From an uncultured Sphingomonadales bacterium (lineage in GTDB: Bacteria; Pseudomonadota; Alphaproteobacteria; Sphingomonadales; Sphingomonadaceae), in contig CALCBC010000015.1 in assembly GCA_937898525.1 (NCBI GenBank), positions 62,001-126,000 of the forward strand: a stretch of DNA of 64,000 nucleotides. The letters run 5' to 3'. Both the position numbers and the translations under genes were made by a program. How positions within the stretch are numbered: position 1 is the stretch's first letter; the number at the start of each line of letters is the position of its first letter. Under the pieces are notes generated by a model. The model saw only the letters and a program-made list of their open reading frames with translations, did no database searches and was not told the origin of the DNA. This document shows, piece by piece, positions 1 through 7,462 of this stretch.

Positions 1-1965
1 GCGGTCGCCGAGATGCTGCGCCGGTTCCGCGGCGGCGCGGCCGTGGTCATGGGCGGCCTCAGCCCCGAGACGCGCAACCGCCAGGTTCAGCTGTTCCAGT
101 CCGGCGAGGTCGACTACATCGTTGCGACCGACGCGATCGGCATGGGGCTCAACCTCGACGTGACCCATGTCGCGTTCGCCTCGCTGTCGAAGTTCGACGG
201 CGTGCGCCAGCGGCGGCTGACCCCGGCCGAAATGGCGCAGATCGCCGGACGCGCCGGCAGGCACCAGCAGGACGGCACGTTCGGCACGCTCGCGGGCGGG
301 CGTCACGAGGCGCTCGAACTGACCGCCGACGAGATCTTTGCGATCGAGGAGCACCGTTTCGCGCCGCTGACGCGGCTCTTCTGGCGCGAGGCCGAGCCGA
401 GCTTCGCAAGCCTCGATGCGCTGATCGCCGACCTCGAGGCGCGCCCGTCAGCCGAGCCGCTCGTGGCGGCGCCAGAGGCGATCGACCTCGCCGTGCTGCG
501 GCGCCTCGCCGACGACTCGGCGATCGCGGGTGACGTCAAGACGCCGGACCAGGTGCGCCGGTTGTGGGAGGTGTGCCAACTGCCCGACTTCCGTCAGCAG
601 GGACCGGACCTCCATGCACGCTTCGTCGCGCGGCTGTGGCAGGACTTGCGCGTAGGACATCTCGGCGCCGACTACGTCGCCGCGCGGATTGCCGAACTGG
701 GCCGTACCGAAGGGGACATCGACACACTGCAGGGCCGCATCGCCGCGGTGCGCAGCTGGGCTTATATCTGCCAGCGGCCCGACTGGGTGCTGGCGCGGGA
801 CGAAATGGCGGCGCGGGCGCGAGCGGCCGAGGCGGGGCTCAGCGACGCGCTGCACCAGCGGCTGACCGAGCGGTTCGTCAACCGCCGGACTGCAGTACTG
901 ATGCGGACGATGGGAAAGGACGCGGGACTCTTGCGGGTAGCTCTGGACGATGCGGGACGGGTGACGGTCGAGGACCAGCCGATCGGTCATCTCGAGGGGT
1001 TCCGTTTCGTGGTCGACGCCGACGCGAGCGTCGAGGACCGCAAGCTCATGCTCGCGGCCGCCGAGAAGCACTTGCCGCAGCTGCTCGCGCTCAAGGCGCA
1101 GGCACTGGTGCGCGACGAACTCGGCGAGCTGTCGATCGAGCAGGGCGAAGTGCGGCGCGCGGGGCGGCCGGTCGCGCGGCTTGAGCGCGGCAAGACCGTC
1201 GCTCGCCCACGGCTGGTGCTCGCCAAGGAGCTCGGCCCGCTCGAGGCTGGACACCGCGCGAGGCTCGCCGAAGCACTCGAACTGTGGCTCGAGGGCGAGC
1301 TGGCTCCGCTCGCGCCCTTGCGCCGGCTCGAGGAGGCGGCGCGCGATCCCGAGGCGGGCAGCGAGGTCCGGGCGCTGTTGCTGACGCTCGCCGACGGCCA
1401 CGGCGCGATACCACGCGAGCGTGCCGGGCTGGCGCAGGTTCCCAAGGAGAAACGGCCACTGCTTCGCCGGCTCGGCGTGACGATCGGCACGCTCGACGTG
1501 TTCGTGCCGGCGCTGCTCAAGCCCGCGCCGCGGCGGCTGCTGCACGCGATCGGCGCCGACCGCCGCGCGCTCAACCCCGGGATGGAAGCGGTCATCCCAA
1601 GGGGCCGCGAAGTGCCGGCCGGCTATCGCCGGGCCGGCGCTCAGGCGATCCGGGTCGACCTTGCCGAAAAGCTGTTCCGCGCCGCGCACGAACAGCGCGC
1701 CCGGGCGAACGGGCGCGGCTTCGCGGTCGACGCGGCGCTCGCCACCTCGATGGGGCTGGCGCCCGACAGCTTCCGCCAACTGATGCGCGATGCGGGCTTC
1801 CGTGCGACCGAGCCGCGTCCGCTGCCCGAAGGAGCGTTCGGCCCACCGTCGGCCGCGCGGTGGTCGTGGCGGCCGCCGCGCAAGGACCGTCCGCCGCCCA
1901 CGTCGAAGCAAACCCGTCCGACCGAAGGCAACGCCTTCGCCGCGCTCGCCGGGCTGGTCCGCTGA
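1..1965 (+). CDS. SUV3-like DExH-box RNA helicase, C-terminal part (5' end outside window)
   Basis: The frame is open from base 1 and closes with TGA at 1963, so 654 C-terminal residues are visible and the start lies upstream. Helicase motifs V (ATDAIGMGLN, about residues 42-51 of the visible part) and VI (QIAGRAGR, about 83-90) are intact, which marks RecA-like domain 2 of a superfamily 2 helicase. The long Arg/Ala-rich C-terminal region resembles the SUV3/degradosome-type RNA helicases of alphaproteobacteria; the tail ends in a Pro/Arg/Lys-rich stretch. The Walker A/B half is not in the window. It is followed 11 bases downstream by an S4-domain gene and then fdxA and carD, an order typical of sphingomonads. 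RNA unwinding is inferred from the family. Confidence 0.85.
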   Translation, partial: AVAEMLRRFRGGAAVVMGGLSPETRNRQVQLFQSGEVDYIVATDAIGMGLNLDVTHVAFASLSKFDGVRQRRLTPAEMAQIAGRAGRHQQDGTFGTLAGGRHEALELTADEIFAIEEHRFAPLTRLFWREAEPSFASLDALIADLEARPSAEPLVAAPEAIDLAVLRRLADDSAIAGDVKTPDQVRRLWEVCQLPDFRQQGPDLHARFVARLWQDLRVGHLGADYVAARIAELGRTEGDIDTLQGRIAAVRSWAYICQRPDWVLARDEMAARARAAEAGLSDALHQRLTERFVNRRTAVLMRTMGKDAGLLRVALDDAGRVTVEDQPIGHLEGFRFVVDADASVEDRKLMLAAAEKHLPQLLALKAQALVRDELGELSIEQGEVRRAGRPVARLERGKTVARPRLVLAKELGPLEAGHRARLAEALELWLEGELAPLAPLRRLEEAARDPEAGSEVRALLLTLADGHGAIPRERAGLAQVPKEKRPLLRRLGVTIGTLDVFVPALLKPAPRRLLHAIGADRRALNPGMEAVIPRGREVPAGYRRAGAQAIRVDLAEKLFRAAHEQRARANGRGFAVDAALATSMGLAPDSFRQLMRDAGFRATEPRPLPEGAFGPPSAARWSWRPPRKDRPPPTSKQTRPTEGNAFAALAGLVR

Positions 1966-1976
1966 TCCCGAGCGCG

Positions 1977-2282
1977 ATGCGGATCGACCGGCTGCTGTAC
2001 TTCCTCCGTTTTGCCAGGAGCCGGGCGCTCGCACAGCGCTGGATCGCAGAGGGGCATATCCGCCACAACGGCGCGCGCGTGGTGCGGCAGGACCTCGCCG
2101 TTTCGGTCGGCGATGTGCTCACGCTGCCGCTCAGGCGCGAGGTTCTGGTCATCGAACTGGTGGACCTGCCCGCGCGACGCGGACCGGCTAGCGAAGCGCA
2201 GGCCTGTTATCGTGCGCTTGACGCTGGCGGAACAAACGGCATAGCGGGCGAGCGGCAAGCCAGAGGGAAAGCGCCACAATGA
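1977..2282 (+). CDS. S4-domain RNA-binding protein (HslR/Hsp15 family)
   Basis: A 101-residue protein starting MRIDRLLYFLRFARSR. The N-terminal 60 residues form an S4 RNA-binding domain with the typical alpha-L pattern (RALAQRWIAEGHIRHNG). Known members (Hsp15) bind stalled 50S subunits with nascent chains, so a role in ribosome recycling or rRNA binding is inferred. ATG at 1977 was chosen because it begins the S4 domain and sits 11 bases after the helicase stop. The stop overlaps the fdxA start (ATGA at 2279-2282), so the helicase, this gene and fdxA are probably translationally coupled. The C-terminal 35 residues are low-complexity and not conserved. Confidence 0.85.
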   Translation: MRIDRLLYFLRFARSRALAQRWIAEGHIRHNGARVVRQDLAVSVGDVLTLPLRREVLVIELVDLPARRGPASEAQACYRALDAGGTNGIAGERQARGKAPQ

Positions 2283-2617
2283 CCTACGTCGTCACCGATG
2301 CCTGCATCAAGTGCAAGTACACCGACTGCGTCGAGGTCTGTCCGGTCGACTGCTTCTACGAAGGCGAGACGATGCTCGTGATCAACCCGAGCGAATGCAT
2401 CGACTGCGGCGTGTGCGAGCCCGAGTGTCCAGCCGAAGCGATCCTGCCCGACACCGAGGGCGGGCTCGAGAAGTGGCTCGAACTCAACGCGACCTACTCG
2501 GCCGAGTGGCCGAACATCACCCAGAAGAAGGACCCGCCGCCCGACGCCGACGACTTCAAGGGGGTGGAAGGCAAGTTCGAGCAGTACTTCTCGCCGGATC
2601 CCGGCGAAGGCGACTGA
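2279..2617 (+). CDS. fdxA: 7Fe-type ferredoxin FdxA
   Basis: 112 residues with the Azotobacter-type 3Fe-4S/4Fe-4S cysteine pattern: C9, C17, C21 in the first half (ACIKCKYTDCVEVCP) and C40, C43, C46, C50 in the second (CIDCGVCEPECP). The C-terminal extension of about 50 residues (KWLELNATYSAEWPNIT) is characteristic of FdxA. It is a soluble cytoplasmic electron carrier; its partner cannot be told from the sequence. The start overlaps the upstream S4 gene by 4 bases. Downstream, a short hairpin (about 2644-2664) and an AT-rich stretch separate it from carD. Confidence 0.95.
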   Translation: MTYVVTDACIKCKYTDCVEVCPVDCFYEGETMLVINPSECIDCGVCEPECPAEAILPDTEGGLEKWLELNATYSAEWPNITQKKDPPPDADDFKGVEGKFEQYFSPDPGEGD

Positions 2618-2856
2618 GCCGCCTCATTGCGCGGACTCGGAGCGCCCTTGCCTGTGAAATAGGCAGGGGTGGCAATTTTATTGCGAATCTGCTATATATC
2701 CTTGTGACTGCCGCCTTCCCGGTGCGGCAGGCGGACAAGGAAGGCAGGCTCCGCCAACAGCGTCACGATAAGGGCAAGCCAGGCCGCCGACGGGTCGTGC
2801 GGCCGACATTGCTGACGCTCACTCTGGCCGAGTCCTGCCGTGAGAAAGGACAGTAA

Positions 2857-3393
2857 ATGGCTGTGAATGCCCCCGCCTTCGATGTCGGCGATTACGTTGT
2901 CTACCCAAAGCACGGCGTGGGTCGTGTGGTCGAGCTGCAGAGCGAGGAAATCGCCGGCATGAAGCTCGAGCTCTATGTGCTGCGGTTCGAGAAGGAACGC
3001 ATGACCCTGCGCGTTCCGGTGAACAAGGTCGAGGCGATCGGCATGCGCAAGCTGTCGAGCGACAAGACCCTCAAGGAAGCGATGGAAACACTCAAGGGCA
3101 AGCCCAAGGTCAAGCGGACCATGTGGTCGCGCCGTGCGCAGGAATACGAAGCCAAGATCAACTCCGGTGACCTGGTGTCGATCGCCGAAGTGACCCGCGA
3201 CCTGTTCCGCCCCGAGGACCAGCCCGAGCAGTCCTATTCGGAGCGGCAGATCTTCGAGGCGGCCTCGAGCCGGCTCGCGCGCGAGCTCGCGGCGATGGAG
3301 AAGACCGACGAGGCGACCGCACTGGCGAAGATCCTCGACGTGCTGCGCAAGCACGCGCCGCAGTACTACGAGAGCACAGCCGAAGACGCCTGA
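2857..3393 (+). CDS. carD: CarD-family transcriptional regulator
   Basis: 178 residues. The N-terminal region (about residues 8-65, FDVGDYVVYPKHGVGRVVEL onward) is the CarD/TRCF RNA-polymerase-interacting domain; the C-terminal 100 residues are the helical DNA-binding part (MWSRRAQEYEAKINSGDL). The family binds the RNAP beta subunit and stabilises open promoter complexes, especially at rRNA promoters. GAAAGGACAG ahead of ATG 2857 serves as the ribosome binding site. The 239-base gap upstream contains an AT-rich stretch (2675-2700, TGCTATATAT) that may carry its promoter. A Rho-independent terminator follows at 3416-3446. Confidence 0.95.
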   Translation: MAVNAPAFDVGDYVVYPKHGVGRVVELQSEEIAGMKLELYVLRFEKERMTLRVPVNKVEAIGMRKLSSDKTLKEAMETLKGKPKVKRTMWSRRAQEYEAKINSGDLVSIAEVTRDLFRPEDQPEQSYSERQIFEAASSRLARELAAMEKTDEATALAKILDVLRKHAPQYYESTAEDA

Positions 3394-3415
3394 TCGGGCG
3401 ATCGGAAGCACGCAA

Positions 3416-3446
3416 GGGCCGCCCGGGGCAACCTGGGCGGCCTTTT
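3416..3446 (+). terminator. Rho-independent terminator after carD
   Basis: GGCCGCCC (3417-3424) pairs with GGGCGGCC (3435-3442), with a 10-base loop, and is followed directly by TTTT. It lies 23 bases after the carD stop on the same strand and isolates carD from the GIN-domain genes. Confidence 0.85.
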
Positions 3447-3565
3447 CGGTGCTTGCGATGTTGCGATATATCGCCGAACGTCGTAAATGCATCGACGAAG
3501 GCCATTGAGCCCAGGGCGCACAACCTGTATTATCGTATTAATACACGATGGCAGGAGGAATCGCG

Positions 3566-4270
3566 ATGCGCCTCGACGAGCTGTTCAGGAACCTCGGTTA
3601 CCTTGCAGGATCGCTGCGAGTGAACATCCACGAGGGGTGCGATGGCGTTCCGCTCGAAGAGCTCGACCTGTCCGGTCCCGCGCCGGAGAAGATCGCCCAT
3701 TGCGGCCCGTCGCAAGTCGTCGTCAGCGAGGGACCTGAGTTCGGGGTCGAGGTCGAGCCGTCGCCCGGTGCGGCCGACGTGCGCTTTGCGCTCGCCGAGA
3801 ACCGCCTGGCCATTTCGGGCGGCGATCACGACACGGTGGTCAACCTCACGCTTCCCGCCCCGCGGAAGGTCTCGATCGCCGGATCGGGTCGGATCACCGC
3901 GGCGAAGCTCGCGCGCGACGGCAAGCTCTCGATCACCGGATCGGGCCGGCTCGAAGTGGCGGCGGTCGAAGGCGGGCGGGTCAAGGTGAGCCTCGCCGGC
4001 AGCGGCCGCGCCGCGATCGACGGACGGGCTGACGAACTCGACCTGTCGATCGCCGGAAGCGGCAGCTGCGACGCCGAGGGCCTTCGCGTCCACAGGGCTA
4101 CCGTCCATATCGCCGGATCGGGCGACGCGATTTTCGCCTGCAACGGCGAAGTCTCCGCGCACCTGATGGGGTCGGGCAACGTCATCGTGCGCGGTTCGGC
4201 TCGCTGCAGCGTGCACTCGATGGGCTCGGGCACGGTGTCTTGCGAGCGCGACCGGGAGACCGTCGATTAG
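3566..4270 (+). CDS. GIN-domain (DUF2807) protein 1, no export signal
   Basis: 234 residues from ATG 3566, chosen because AGGAGG (3553-3558) sits 7 bases upstream; an in-frame ATG at 3548 lacks such a site. The body is a series of short units around a Gly-Ser-Gly core (IAGSGR, ITGSGR, LAGSGR, IAGSGS, IAGSGD, LMGSGN, SMGSGT), the hallmark of the GIN/DUF2807 beta-helix family (putative auto-transporter adhesin head domain). The two following genes are homologous. Unlike them, this copy begins MRLDELFRNLGYLAG and has no recognisable signal peptide or membrane segment. Function of the family is not established; surface or envelope roles are assumed. Confidence 0.85.
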   Translation: MRLDELFRNLGYLAGSLRVNIHEGCDGVPLEELDLSGPAPEKIAHCGPSQVVVSEGPEFGVEVEPSPGAADVRFALAENRLAISGGDHDTVVNLTLPAPRKVSIAGSGRITAAKLARDGKLSITGSGRLEVAAVEGGRVKVSLAGSGRAAIDGRADELDLSIAGSGSCDAEGLRVHRATVHIAGSGDAIFACNGEVSAHLMGSGNVIVRGSARCSVHSMGSGTVSCERDRETVD

Positions 4271-4333
4271 CGGCCGGCGACGGACGTCCAGCGCGGGTTG
4301 GAGCCGCATGCGCGAATGTGGCAGGTGGCGTAC

Positions 4334-5134
4334 ATGAGGCCACCGGATTCGGCCCGCCCTAGGCTGAGAAAGCGCGAGATCGTGTTCGCCGTTGCGGCAG
4401 GCGCCGTCGCATCGGGCGCGGCCGCGCTGATCTTGTCCGATGCGGTCGGGGTCGACGTTGGCGAACGGCCGGACGTCGCCACTGCGCGGGCCGCTACTTA
4501 CGCCGTCGGCGAGTTCGACGAGATCTCGACCTCAGGTCCACAGGACGTCGTCATCACCTTCGGCGAGACGCCGTCGGTCCGCGCCGAGGGCCCGCCGCGG
4601 GCGCTGGCTCAGCTTGAGGCGGTGGTCGAGGGCGACACGCTGGTGATCCGGCCGAAGCGCGGGTTCAATTGGGGCAACTGGCGCCGGCTTTCCGGGGCGA
4701 CCTTCTACATCACGGTGCCGAAGCTCGAGGGGATCGCCCAGGCCGGTTCGGGCACTGTCCGCATCGATCGCGTCCAGGGTGACAGCTTCGAAGGCAAGAT
4801 TGCCGGATCGGGCGAGCTTGAAATCGGCCTGCTCGAGGTCAACCAGGCCAGCTTCAACATCGGTGGCGCAGGGAACATCTCCGCCCGCGGCACCGCGCGC
4901 CGCACGAGCGTCTCGGTCGGCGGATCCGGCGATGTCGACGTTTCGGGCCTCCGGAGCGAGAGCGCTTCGGTCTCGATCGTCGGGTCGGGCGATGTCGAGC
5001 TCACGGCCACTGACAAGGTCAATGTCTCGATCATGGGCAGCGGCGACGTCGACGTTTCCGGACCGGCCCGCTGCACGGTCACCCGCTTCGGCAGCGGGGA
5101 CGTCAGTTGCGAGGGGGGCGGCGGGACAGACTGA
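4334..5134 (+). CDS. GIN-domain (DUF2807) protein 2, membrane-anchored or exported
   Basis: 266 residues from ATG 4334. In-frame alternatives are ATG 4316 and TTG 4298; 4334 gives a basic N-terminus (RPRLRKRE) directly before a hydrophobic segment (about residues 14-32), i.e. a signal anchor or uncleaved signal. Repeats of the GSGD type (IAGSGELEI, VGGSGDVDV, IVGSGDVEL, IMGSGDVDV) make up residues 130-260, and the end (CTVTRFGSGDVSCEG) matches the ends of its two paralogues. It lies 63 bases after GIN protein 1. DUF2807 beta-helix proteins are usually envelope proteins; precise function unknown. Confidence 0.85.
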   Translation: MRPPDSARPRLRKREIVFAVAAGAVASGAAALILSDAVGVDVGERPDVATARAATYAVGEFDEISTSGPQDVVITFGETPSVRAEGPPRALAQLEAVVEGDTLVIRPKRGFNWGNWRRLSGATFYITVPKLEGIAQAGSGTVRIDRVQGDSFEGKIAGSGELEIGLLEVNQASFNIGGAGNISARGTARRTSVSVGGSGDVDVSGLRSESASVSIVGSGDVELTATDKVNVSIMGSGDVDVSGPARCTVTRFGSGDVSCEGGGGTD

Positions 5135-5209
5135 TTCGACTGCATCCGTCGTTGCCTACAGACGTAATCGCATTTACCCCTTGCCTCCCGGGTCGCCAAG
5201 GACCTTTCC

Positions 5210-6067
5210 ATGCACAAGGCACTCGTGACCGCGTCGTTCGCCGGCCTCGCCTTTCTCGGCGGGACGATGGTCGTTGCCCAGGACGGCGCCGTCGCGCAGA
5301 CGACACGCAGCTACGCGCTTTCCGGATTCGACGGGATCGCGGTCGTTGGCCCGCATCGCGTTACGGTCTCGGTCGGGCCGGAGTTCGCGGTTCGCGCCGA
5401 AGGTCCGACACAGGCGCTGACCGATACGGAAGTCTCCGTCGAAGACGGGCGACTACGCATTCGCCCGGTCGACGACAATCGCTGGGAGCGTCGCTGCCTC
5501 GAGCGCGACCGCGATCGTCGCGGTCGGTGGCACTGCATGAACGACTATGAGCCCGTCAGATTTCAGGTGTCGCTGCCGAGGATCTCGAGCGCCTCGCTTA
5601 TCGGCAGCGGCGAGATGCGCATCGACCGCGTCGAAGGCGAAGATTTCTCGGCGGCGGTTGCCGGATCGTGCGATCTCGCCGTCACGACGTTGCGTGTGGA
5701 TGACGCTCGCTTCTCGGTCGCCGGCTCGGGCAACCTCGCTGCCCGCGGCAGCGCGCGGCGCTCCCGAGTGTCGATCGCAGGCTCGGGCACACTGCGCGGG
5801 CGGGATGTAACCAGCCACCAAGCCTCGGTCACGATTGCCGGCTCGGGCGACGTTGCGCTGACGGTGCGCGAGAAAGCGCGCGTGTCGATCGTCGGTGGCG
5901 GCGAAGTCGAAATCGCCGGTCCGGCGCGCTGCTCTGTGTCACGTTTTGGCGGCGGACGCGTCCGCTGCAACGGCAAGGGGTGCAAAGCTAGTTCACGCCC
6001 GGGCAATCGTGCCGTACCTAGGGCTGCTCGCGAGGAGTACGGCGCATGGCCTACATACTACGACTGA
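5210..6067 (+). CDS. GIN-domain (DUF2807) protein 3, secreted
   Basis: 285 residues with a clear Sec signal peptide (MHKALVTASFAGLAFLGG, cleavage near AQ-DG or AVA-QT around residues 24-30). Mature repeats IGSGEM, VAGSCDL, VAGSGNL, IAGSGTL, IAGSGDV and IVGGGEV identify the DUF2807 fold. It is the third tandem paralogue. The domain ends near residue 255 (ARCSVSRFGGGRVRCNG); the last 25 residues are basic, unlike the paralogues, and their DNA overlaps the next gene by 22 bases, so the extension may simply reflect loss of an earlier stop. Confidence 0.85.
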   Translation: MHKALVTASFAGLAFLGGTMVVAQDGAVAQTTRSYALSGFDGIAVVGPHRVTVSVGPEFAVRAEGPTQALTDTEVSVEDGRLRIRPVDDNRWERRCLERDRDRRGRWHCMNDYEPVRFQVSLPRISSASLIGSGEMRIDRVEGEDFSAAVAGSCDLAVTTLRVDDARFSVAGSGNLAARGSARRSRVSIAGSGTLRGRDVTSHQASVTIAGSGDVALTVREKARVSIVGGGEVEIAGPARCSVSRFGGGRVRCNGKGCKASSRPGNRAVPRAAREEYGAWPTYYD

Positions 6068-6381
6068 TCGCCCTCGGCGCAGCCGCGTTCGCCTTGCAGG
6101 GGTGCCTCGCGAAGACCGCCGTCAGCGCCGTGACCCTGCCGGTCAAGGCGGCCAGCGCCGGCGTCGACCTCGCCACCACCAGCCAGGCCGAAGCCGACCA
6201 GAAGCGCGGCCGGGAGATCCGCCAGCGCGAAGAGCGCCTCGGCCGATTGCAACGCGATTACGAGAAGCAGATCGACCGTTGCGGCGACGGGGACCGCCGC
6301 GCCTGCGACCAGGCGCGTCAGACCTACGCCGAGATCCAGGTGCTGCTGCCTTCGATCCCGTCCGAGCCTCAGGCGCGGTAG
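6046..6381 (+). CDS. Small predicted lipoprotein
   Basis: 111 residues with a lipoprotein signal: hydrophobic segment then lipobox LQGC (Cys20). The mature part has a short Ala/Val-rich stretch followed by a charged, probably coiled-coil helix (KRGREIRQREERLGRLQR) with two Cys (RCGDGDRRACDQ) that could form a disulfide in the periplasm. GAGGAG at 6031-6036 precedes ATG 6046. The start lies inside the end of GIN protein 3, so it may be co-transcribed with it. No known family recognised; function unknown. Confidence 0.75.
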   Translation: MAYILRLIALGAAAFALQGCLAKTAVSAVTLPVKAASAGVDLATTSQAEADQKRGREIRQREERLGRLQRDYEKQIDRCGDGDRRACDQARQTYAEIQVLLPSIPSEPQAR

Positions 6382-6388
6382 GCTCTGT

Positions 6389-6482
6389 TCCTTTGACGGG
6401 CTCACGATGAGCAAGTGAGGGTGAGCAGCCTCGTTCCCGCGCTTGCCTCGGCCCGTTCGTCTGTCCTGAGGCTATCGAAGGA
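6389..6482. repeat. Imperfect palindromic intergenic element
   Basis: The ends TCCTTTGACGGGCTCA (6389-6404) and TGAGGCTATCGAAGGA (6467-6482) are inverted repeats (12 of 16 match). The sequence resembles the inverted-repeat units with a TCGAAGG/CCTTCGA core that are common between genes of sphingomonads. It fills the space between the convergent lipoprotein and tsaC genes, ending 2 bases before the tsaC stop, and could act as a transcript-end hairpin. Confidence 0.55.
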
Positions 6483-6484
6483 GG

Positions 6485-7426
6485 CTAGGCAGCCGCCCGC
6501 CGCAACCGGTCGTTGATGGCCGCGCCGATGCCCGAGTCGGGCACGGGCGCCACCGCGATGCGCGGCAGGTTCGACGCCGCGGCTTCGTGCAGGCAGGCGT
6601 AGAGCCGTGCGGCGGCGAGCGCGAGGTCGCCCTCGGGTGAAAGCGAGCAATCGCCGGCAATTGCACCGAAGCCGATCATGAATTCGTCCGCCGCCGGTTC
6701 GGTCGCCCCGAGTCGCACGGGCTTGCCGGGCGAATAGTGCCGCGCGAGCTGGCCGGGCGCCTCGATCGCGGCGTCGGCGAGCGGCTTCGGCGAACCTAGC
6801 AGCGTGGTCAGCTCGGCTTCCGGAATCGGTCCCGCGCGCAACAGTTGCCACGAACCGTCCTCGCGCAGTGCGACGATCGTCGATTCGAGACCCCGCGCGC
6901 AGGGCCCGCCATCGAGGATCGCGTCGACCGCGTCGCCAAGTGAGGCAGCGACATGCTCGGGCGTCGTCGGACTGATCGCGCCGCTGCGATTGGCGGACGG
7001 CGCGGCCAGCGGCAGGCCGAGCTCGGCGATCAGCGCCTGCAGGGCCGGGTGGTCCGGCATGCGCAGGGCTACGGTCGGCAGGCCTGCGGTCACGGCCGGC
7101 ACGATCGTGCTGTCCGGCTGCAGCGGCAGCACGAGCGTGAGTGGCCCGGGCCAGTAGCTCTCCGCCAATCTTTGGGCGCGCGCGCCGAACCGCGCGAACT
7201 TGCGCGCCATCGCCGGCGAGGCGACATGCACGATCAGCGGATTGAAGTCCGGCCGACCCTTGGCGGCGAAGATCGCGGCGACCGCATCTTCGCGGTCAGC
7301 GCGGGCGGCGAGCCCGTAAACGGTCTCGGTCGGCACCGCCACCAGGCGCTCGGCGCGCAGCAGCTCGGCAGCGCGGGCGATTCCCGCAGCGTCCGGAGCC
7401 AGCCGTTCGGGAGCCTCACTCTGCAT
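6485..7426 (-). CDS. tsaC: L-threonylcarbamoyladenylate synthase (TsaC/Sua5)
   Basis: 313 residues, the long Sua5 form. The N-terminal YrdC domain (about 15-200) shows the substrate-pocket motifs TETVYGLAARA, KGRPDFNPLIVHV and APSANRSG; the C-terminal Sua5 domain follows from about residue 235. It makes threonylcarbamoyl-AMP from threonine, bicarbonate and ATP, the first step of t6A37 modification of ANN-decoding tRNAs, in the cytoplasm. ATG 7426 gives the usual N-terminus. It is convergent with the lipoprotein gene and lies 36 bases after the arylsulfotransferase-like gene. Confidence 0.93.
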   Translation of the reverse strand: MQSEAPERLAPDAAGIARAAELLRAERLVAVPTETVYGLAARADREDAVAAIFAAKGRPDFNPLIVHVASPAMARKFARFGARAQRLAESYWPGPLTLVLPLQPDSTIVPAVTAGLPTVALRMPDHPALQALIAELGLPLAAPSANRSGAISPTTPEHVAASLGDAVDAILDGGPCARGLESTIVALREDGSWQLLRAGPIPEAELTTLLGSPKPLADAAIEAPGQLARHYSPGKPVRLGATEPAADEFMIGFGAIAGDCSLSPEGDLALAAARLYACLHEAAASNLPRIAVAPVPDSGIGAAINDRLRRAAA

Positions 7427-7462
7427 CAGGCGCCGCTACCGTGCTAACGGGCCCAAGCCAAG

